Shown here: in pieces, positions 57,819-64,000 of the stretch
Numbering within the stretch: the first letter of the stretch is position 1
Layout: each line of letters begins with the position of its first letter
From: Paramarasmius palmivorus
Taxonomy: Eukaryota > Basidiomycota > Agaricomycetes > Agaricales > Marasmiaceae
Assembly (NCBI GenBank): GCA_037176845.1
Contig: JAYKXP010000138.1
Span: 54,679 to 118,678, forward strand
DNA length: 64,000 nucleotides
Reading direction: 5' to 3'
Made by a program: the position numbers and the translations under genes
The notes under the pieces: generated by a model
Seen by the model: the letters and a program-made list of their open reading frames with translations, nothing else
Databases searched by the model: none
What the model was told of the DNA's origin: nothing

Positions 57819-59439
57819 GGTGTCAGTCGATTGAGGCAGGATTAGGGAAAGGTTTATCACACCGGCTATTCTTCTCTTGTTACGATCCCGTATGACTCTT
57901 TTACTTTGCCCAAACCGCGAATCTTTGCTTTTAACGACAGTGTTCATGGATCATGCTTTTACAATGCGTGGGAATGTGAAAATTTTCTACATATTGCCGT
58001 GGGAAATGCCAAAGTCCACGCCCGTTGACCACCTCATTGATTCTTGTTCATCATACAAAACCCGTCCCATGAGATCCCAGCTGAAGCCCAGAATAGACAG
58101 GGTATTAATGGAGGAGAGAGAGAAAGACAGTGAAGAGACACGGTATCCAGGCTGTACCGGTTTATGATGTTCTATCAGGCGTCTGGTATGTCCCGAGTTT
58201 ATCGTTCCTAGGCTCCGGCGAGCTGAAGAAGCTTTGTAAACAGTAAAACTCCAGAAGAAACCCGAACTGAACCACCTAGACATTGCTCTCGACTTATACT
58301 GCATGGGTCAAATACCCACCAACACTTTCAGGAGCCTCGTATTTCCGACGCGCTCTTGTGCCACCATATTTGTCAGAGTGCTACGCTCTTGTCCCATCCT
58401 GCATTTAGCTCAATGGAGACCCATGCTTGCGTGTGTATTTTGTTCTTTATGCGCATAACACGAACGATGAAAACTGACCCCTTCTGTCCTTACTCTCAGA
58501 TCTTGTGTATCTCCGTTGTCTCACTTTGCCATCCGGCTCCCGGATTTTCGAACAGTCCTCAGTGATCGGAAGGCTCCTTCATATCACTAGGTCATACCGT
58601 TATACGACTTCCCGCATACTTCCATAGCAAAGGTATGTCTCCAATGGGCTGTATGTGCTCCAAATTAACTAGTTCCTGATTGTCAAGCGCACATGCTAGG
58701 GTTACGAGGCTATTCTAATCCGGTGAAATCTGAAGTATGCACTGTCTGCCGCAGCACCATAACAAGGAGTCTGACAGGCCATCGAGAGTTTTGCTACCAA
58801 ATGAAGGACCAGCAGTCGGATGAGAAAGAGCTACCTATTTCACATCAGGTATTCAGTTGACTATCCGTGTTTGTTGACGATCAAACGTCCAACAAGGAAA
58901 CGGTAGACGAGGCGACTTTAGTGGATCCCGTCATGGGGTTTACCGCTGAGCCACATTCCGCGGGACATCAACAATAGGCTATAGCGCCAGGACAAATTGA
59001 GATGGATTCCCATCATTCCGCGAATAGGGTAGTCGTTCAGCCAGACCGGACCGATCGGCTCAATTTTTGGAATTCCGATTTTCCTCGGCGTCTCTTAGGC
59101 GCCTCTCTTCCCGAACAACATCTCTCCGTTGATTCAATGATTCATGATTCTTGTAGTCTGTGCCTCTCTTACCTCCTGCGCTTTCAGCCGCTTCTCTCAC
59201 TGTTTACGTCCTTATACAACGCTCGGTGCTTCTTACATTCTGGAGGAGCTAGAAAAGCGTTACACTCTCAGTATTTTCGGAGAATCAATTTCACATTGGT
59301 TACACCACAGCAGCGTCGCACGGGGCTTCCCGATCATGACGAGTTTAGTACTGGCGGGATTACGCGAAAATTGGAGGCAGTAACACAGTAGCAGTTGGTG
59401 TGTCGTTCCTACTTTGAAACGTTGTTGAGCCAGTAGTAC
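57819..59439. other. Intergenic between copies 5 and 6
   Basis: No supported gene. A plus-strand stretch at about 59130-59390 has a longer frame with some hydrophobic character, but no start, splice pattern or family is evident. Confidence 0.35.
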
Positions 59440-59745
59440 TAACATGTAGACGCAACAGATCCCGATTCCGAGATGGCGCGACTAGCCTGACATTTGTCTC
59501 CGCCATCTGCTCGAGCGGCGATGATGAAAATGGATAGTTATGGATGACAAGCATCCGGCCATCATGATCATTAGTGTATGGCCCTACTAAATCGTAAGTA
59601 GTGTCTACTCCATTCACATACCTAGAGCTGATTGTATTATCCGCACAGGCACAAATATGGATCCGTCGAGCACGTGTGCTAATATTGACCCATACCATGA
59701 AGATTGCGGTGTAGAAAGGTACGAATGCGGTATGGATGGATCAAG
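59440..59745 (+). pseudogene. Duplicated relic upstream of copy 6
   Basis: Sister of 53110-53450. It shares a TTGTCTCCGC-type segment, an intron-like stretch with ACTCCATTCAC and a CACAG acceptor, and an exon-like end (ACCATGAAGATTGCGG in this copy). Coding capacity is lost. Confidence 0.4.
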
Positions 59746-59858
59746 CTACCCCGGCTCAGTGTTTGTTCTTTGCTTCAGAATGCTCCAGTTTTACACTCCG
59801 ATAGTAATCTCTGTGTTATTCTTCGGGGTTTTTGATTCGGCCAGTACTGCTGCATTGG

Positions 59859-59865
59859 TATAAAA
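59859..59865 (+). promoter_or_regulatory. TATA box of oxidoreductase copy 6
   Basis: TATAAAA 40 bp upstream of the ATG at 59905, followed by CAACTCTAACCAGCTTCTC just before the ATG, a leader also recognisable in copies 2 and 5. Confidence 0.6.
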
Positions 59866-59904
59866 GCTCATTGACACTCAGCAACTCTAACCAGCTTCTC
59901 AGTC

Positions 59905-61799
59905 ATGAAACATCAGCTGCTTGCCAGTATCACATACGCTTCATTGCTCAGTGCAAAATTCGTATATGGCACCCCAGCAGCAGCATGCAATGCACTACAG
60001 AGTGCACTTCCAGGCCGTGTCTTCTTTCCAGGTTTGCTAGTTGTCATGCACGCATTTGAACGTTGTGGCTCACACTCGTCCAGGATCGGAGGAATACGTG
60101 GTCGACAACGAGCACTACACCCAGGCGTCCTCACAGAACTCGACTTGTTCTGTAGAGCCAGAAACCCCCGATGATATCGCGCTCATTGTACGTTTTGACT
60201 CCGTGCTCTGCATTCAGTTCGATACTAACTTCTTCATAGCTCAAAACGGTGGCCAGCGGTGACACTCGATCCCCCTTCGCTGTAAGCCTCTTTTAAGGCA
60301 GCACTATGCTGGTTCAGTATGCTGAAAATGTCTTAGGTCAAGGGTGCAGGACACACTGGAAATGCGGGTTTCAGCTCGACTCCGGGAGTTCAGATTGCGA
60401 TGTTGAGGTTCAATGACCTGGAATATAACGAAAGTCAGTCTACAGTGAAGATCGGTGCCGGGTTGGCATGGGATGAAGTATATGCGCGCCTTCAGCCCTA
60501 TGGTGTGAAGGTGCTCGGAGGACGAGCACCCGGCGTTGGTAAGATTCTGGTCTCTTGTAGACCCATCATGTTAATTTTCGCCAGGTGTCGCCGGTTTTTT
60601 GTTGGGTGGTGGTTATACCTACTTTACCGACCAGTATGGTCTTGCTGTCGACAACATTGTCTCTCACGAATTGGTTTTACCTAATGGGACATTCGTTGAA
60701 GCGAGCGAGCAAGTCAATCCTGATCTATTCTTCGCGCTCAAGGTAAGGGGACTGAATTGTAGCAATTTGGAGATATTAATCGAGTCTCTAGGGTGGTTTC
60801 AACAACTTTGGGATCGTAACATCATTCACGTTGAAGGCATATCCGCAGACGGACGTCTGGGTGAGTTTTATCCCGTTGCCTTCTAGCCATCAGCTTCTCA
60901 TAAACCAGAGTCGCTAGGCTGCCAACATTGCGTATCCTATGAATGTTAGCGATGCCGTTCAACAAGCCACCGTAAATTTCAGCTTCAACAACACAGACCT
61001 GAAGGCAGTCGATCTTACCCTCTACGTCTCCAGCGGTTTCAACGATGTTTGTATTCGTTTTGACTTTGGCACTCGGTTCACCTTGCTAACGGTGCTTTCA
61101 GACCTCCATGTTGGTACTCCTCTTTTATGATGCCCCAACGCCACCAGAAGGTTTCTTCGACGACTTCCTCAACATACCTGGTGCTATAGTCAATCAAGCT
61201 GGGACTATGACCCTAGGAGAAGCTGCGCAAGCTCTGGGTGGTGGCCTTTCGTCCTTGAATCCGCCACAGTATGTCACATACGCTCTTTAGCGGTCCGTTT
61301 TCCTAATCCCAATACCCATAGTACTCTTCGGCACGTTACTCCCATTCAACGTTACACGATCGGTATTCTCGAAGAGATCAGAACTCAATTCGAGAAAATT
61401 GTTTCGGACGCCGCAGCCGACAATCGTCCCTATGTCTTCATCGATTTGGCGGCTCAGCCATTTATCCAGCCCTTCGCTCACAGTACCGACTCCGCGTACC
61501 CGCATCCTGCAAGCAGAAACCTATGCCCGACTGGATTGGAGGCTCATTGGATCAATTCTGCCGATGATGAGTTTTTCGTCAACGCTATTGACGAGGTACA
61601 GCGGGCCATCCAGGCTCGTGCTATCGCCGAAGGACAAAGTCGCCTGGATGATATTCTCTACCCTAACTACGCCCCGGCTGATACACCTTTGGAATTGCTT
61701 TATGGTGATAATTTGGAGAGGCTACAAGCCATTAGGAAGCAGGTTGATCCCGACGATGTAATGGGATTGACCGGAGGATTCAGGATTACTGAATGCTAA
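59905..61799 (+). CDS. Secreted FAD-linked oxidoreductase, copy 6
   Basis: Last member of the array. Signal peptide (MKHQLLASITYASLLSAKFV), GRVFFPG, KGAGHTGNAGFSS with the flavin-linking His, GGRAPGVGVAGF, GGGYTYFTDQYGLAVDN, LPNGTFVEA, FNNFGIVTSF. The C-terminal domain reads HSTDSAYPHPASRNLCP (sisters have PPGRFVCP), DDILYPNYAPADTPLE, and ends DDVMGLTGGFRITEC, three residues longer than its sisters and with a terminal Cys. The frame is intact and introns are in the family positions. Differences cluster near the end of the substrate domain. Confidence 0.88.
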
Positions 61800-61993
61800 A
61801 GCTTTCTAGAATTGGTTGACATGTATATACACTGCGTTCATTCCCTACTTAGTGCCCTTTTTTTATCAGTAGACCTTTTTTAATCAATAGATAATGTTGT
61901 TTAACTACGTATAATTCCGGAGGAAAGAGCGCTACATAGGTCGCTTGGAAGGTGAGGAGGCCCGCTGAGCGCTCAAGTGAACACTTCCTCTTT

Positions 61994-62088
61994 CCAACTT
62001 CGTCTAACGTGACTCGTCTCACACCGAGGAAATCTAGGTTGGGCTGAGGGCGAGCGAAGCTCGACCAGGTACGCGGAGGGGTCACGCC
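61994..62088. repeat. 95-bp direct repeat, copy 1
   Basis: Identical to 62445-62539, same orientation, 356 bp apart. Lies downstream of the minus-strand Gag-like ORF. Confidence 0.9.
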
Positions 62089-62444
62089 TGGGCGGGATCC
62101 CTCGACGATTTGTTCCTCAATGTAGAAACTTGAGCCAGATATGGGTGTATGTACTGATTCAAATTGCAATAAAGCTGTCCGGATTTGTATATATATACTT
62201 ATTAACTGATTGTTCAAACGGTATCTCGGGAATAGGATGTTCGAGAATAAGCTGCGGTGGAGAGGCGGGTTAAAGCGAAACGAACTGTCGGAGCTGAGCG
62301 GAAACCGACTCTGTCGGCTTAGCTGTCTAGTTGTGGGGTGAGAGCGAAAGACGACATGCTGAGTCATCATCACTAGCCGCTCAGTTGGAACGCTGATGCC
62401 GAATCCGCTGGCTTCGCTTCAGCTCATCGGCATCTACACTTCAT

Positions 62445-62539
62445 CCAACTTCGTCTAACGTGACTCGTCTCACACCGAGGAAATCTAGGTTGGGCTGAGG
62501 GCGAGCGAAGCTCGACCAGGTACGCGGAGGGGTCACGCC
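62445..62539. repeat. 95-bp direct repeat, copy 2
   Basis: Identical to 61994-62088. Together they could be parts of the split direct repeats that bound DIRS/Ngaro-type retroelements, or a tandem-duplication scar. Confidence 0.9.
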
Positions 62540-62583
62540 GCCCACCCAATAACCGAGGAACGACCCGCGGCGTGAACACGACG

Positions 62584-62862
62584 CTAAGCCCAACCAGAGG
62601 GACGAGGTGACGGCTGTTGGTTGGTTTCCTCCAGCTCTCCTGGATGTACTGTCAAGAAGTGGCCTCCAGTCCTTTTGGTGTGGAACCTGAATGTGCCAAT
62701 GAAGGGTTTGATAGGAATATGATACAAGGGGGTTGCTCCCCAGCTCCAACGTTGAAGCCCTGAGACAGTCCAACTGGCAGCTATGTACACTCGAGAGTCC
62801 AAGAAGACGTAGAGAGGTAGTGTCTCCTCTACGGTGACAGTGGCAAGGTGATCCTTCGAGAA
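62584..62862 (-). other. In-frame continuation after the Gag stop
   Basis: In the same frame as the Gag-like ORF, after its TGA, about 92 codons stay open (DHLATVTVEETLPLYVF, then YIAASWTVSG) to a stop at 62584. It could be a former C-terminal extension cut off by a stop, or chance. Confidence 0.3.
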
Positions 62863-63772
62863 TCACCAAAACCGCTGCGGGCAATTGTTCGCTCCATGGT
62901 CTGAGGAATCACAGATGCTGCATTGGTGAGCACTGATGCAGCTGTCTCCGAGATCGCAAGTTGAGTCCTGCTCCCACTGAAAGCAGGCCTGCTTCTCGAT
63001 TATGTAGGCCGGTGCTCTCAATTTCTTCGACGGGCTTGAAGGTGAATCAGAGGTCAATGAGACCTTCCGCTTCGACGGTGAGGATGGAAGGGGTTGGCCA
63101 AGCGCTGCCATTGCTGTCTGGTATGCCTTCGCAGTAGCGGACAAGGCGGCCGTAGATACGAGAGTTAATGTGTCTGCATTGAATGTTCCAAGATCGTGTT
63201 GGGGGACATCCGCAGCTGCTTCTCTCTGCTTTATGTCGTAACGATATGCCACTTCAAGACTGTGCGATTCGGCTATGCGGGAAACGTGGATTATGTGTGC
63301 GGCTAGTCGGTTCGCTCTCTTTGAAGTCGGAAGGAGTTCGCGAGTGCGCTCAACCAGTACGTTGATTCCTGCTAACCAACTCTGAAATGGAAGGTTCGTT
63401 TCTCCGTTCCTGTCCAAAGGACGGGTTCTGAATGTTCCATCTCTGGTCAGGATCATCTCGTCGTCCTCTTCCCTTGAGGACGAACTGCGAGAGCGAGCAA
63501 GCACAGCTGTTATAGGAATGTACTTGTTCTTCAGGATCGCCTCATCTATTTTTCGTGGCACATCTGAGCCAGATAACCGTGAGCCTTCATGATGGGCCAA
63601 ATTGGGGGCAGAAATGAAAGGGAATAATGCTCAGTCTTAATAGGCCGGCAGTAAGGCTACTAGACACGTGTTACACATATCGCATCCGGAAGAAAACACT
63701 CGATGGACAGGTAGACAGACAGGCCAAAGGCGGACAGACAGATGATCAATGCTATGCATTGCAGAACGGACG

Positions 63773-63803
<31 letters not shown>

Positions 63804-64000
63804 TAATAGTGATACGGATGAAGAAAACTCACGACTTCGTAATGGGTCTGCACTGAATCCATCTACCGGCTCAGGTACTCTGTGCTTCTTCTCCTCTGCC
63901 AACACCTTGGCTCGCCGTCGAGCCTGCTCTACTACTTCCGGATCCGAGAACATGTTGCTCTGGGCCGGTTGTGACGCCTGTAGGGCTGCGAGCTGCGTCT
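62863..64000 (-). CDS. Gag-like protein of a retroelement (5' end beyond window)
   Basis: The right-hand exon (from the window edge to 63833) reads FSDPEVVEQARRRAKVLAEE and DGFSADPLRS. After an intron of about 248 bp (63585-63832) the frame continues SRLSGSDVPRKIDEAILKNK, LPFQSWLAGINVLVERTREL, a Ser/Lys-rich stretch (SSPSKRKVSLTSDSPSSPSK), and a C-terminal pair of zinc-binding motifs: C-x8-C-x5-C-x3-H, then the knuckle C-x2-C-x4-H-x4-C (CSICDSSDHGANNC). It ends in TGA at 62863. Capsid-like helical domain plus knuckle is the Gag layout, and the extra CCCH finger is typical of Agaricomycete DIRS/Ngaro-like elements as I know them. No reverse transcriptase or recombinase follows, so the element here is truncated. 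Confidence 0.6.
63706..63803. repeat. GACA/GGAC microsatellite
   Basis: Runs of (GACA)n and (GGAC)n with interruptions, lying inside the intron of the Gag-like gene. Confidence 0.85.

Overview
This window looks like nuclear DNA from a mushroom-forming basidiomycete (Agaricomycetes, probably Agaricales). Coding regions are cut by many introns of about 40-75 bp with GTRNGY donors and YAG acceptors. The recognisable families are typical of that group: TKL-type kinases, DUF6534 membrane proteins, F-box/LRR proteins, a fungal TET/JBP-like dioxygenase, a vezatin-domain protein, and expanded secreted FAD-linked oxidoreductases. No bacterial or organellar features were seen. Exon limits were read by eye from splice motifs and frame, so many starts are approximate.

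Layout. 0.4-1.8 kb (-) is a TKL kinase gene interrupted by a long homopolymer tract. 1.9-5.7 kb holds weak reading frames and a three-fold repeated exon module. 5.8-7.9 kb (+) is an unrecognised 668-residue membrane protein. 9.7-11.6 kb (+) holds two tandem paralogous small proteins, followed by a hairpin at 12.0-12.1 kb, a TET/JBP-like 2-oxoglutarate dioxygenase (12.3-13.8 kb, +) and a convergent MULE-type transposase gene (14.0-17.4 kb, -). 18.46-21.59 kb is a non-coding transposable element with about 130 bp near-identical terminal inverted repeats and a TTGTTCT target duplication. 21.8-23.7 kb (-) is an FAD-linked oxidoreductase (copy 1) with a late frameshift.

25.3-45 kb is more ordinary: a basic disordered protein, the vezatin-like protein, a cytochrome P450, a DUF6534 protein, an unrecognised 491-residue protein, an F-box protein, a serine carboxypeptidase (S10), a small secreted protein and an O6-methylguanine-DNA methyltransferase-like protein. 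46.0-61.8 kb (+) is a tandem array of five more paralogues of the FAD-linked oxidoreductase (copies 2-6). They share intron positions and a TATA core promoter 30-45 bp upstream of the ATG. 61.9-64.0 kb (-) holds a Gag-like ORF with CCCH and CCHC zinc fingers, plus two identical 95-bp direct repeats, resembling a fragment of a tyrosine-recombinase (DIRS/Ngaro-like) retroelement.

How the parts may fit. The 9.7-17.4 kb block looks like a transposon-associated module pairing a DNA-modification-type dioxygenase with a DDE transposase and two accessory paralogues. The 46-62 kb block is a recent gene family expansion of secreted covalent-flavin oxidases; the P450, peptidase and small secreted protein nearby are not evidently part of the same pathway.
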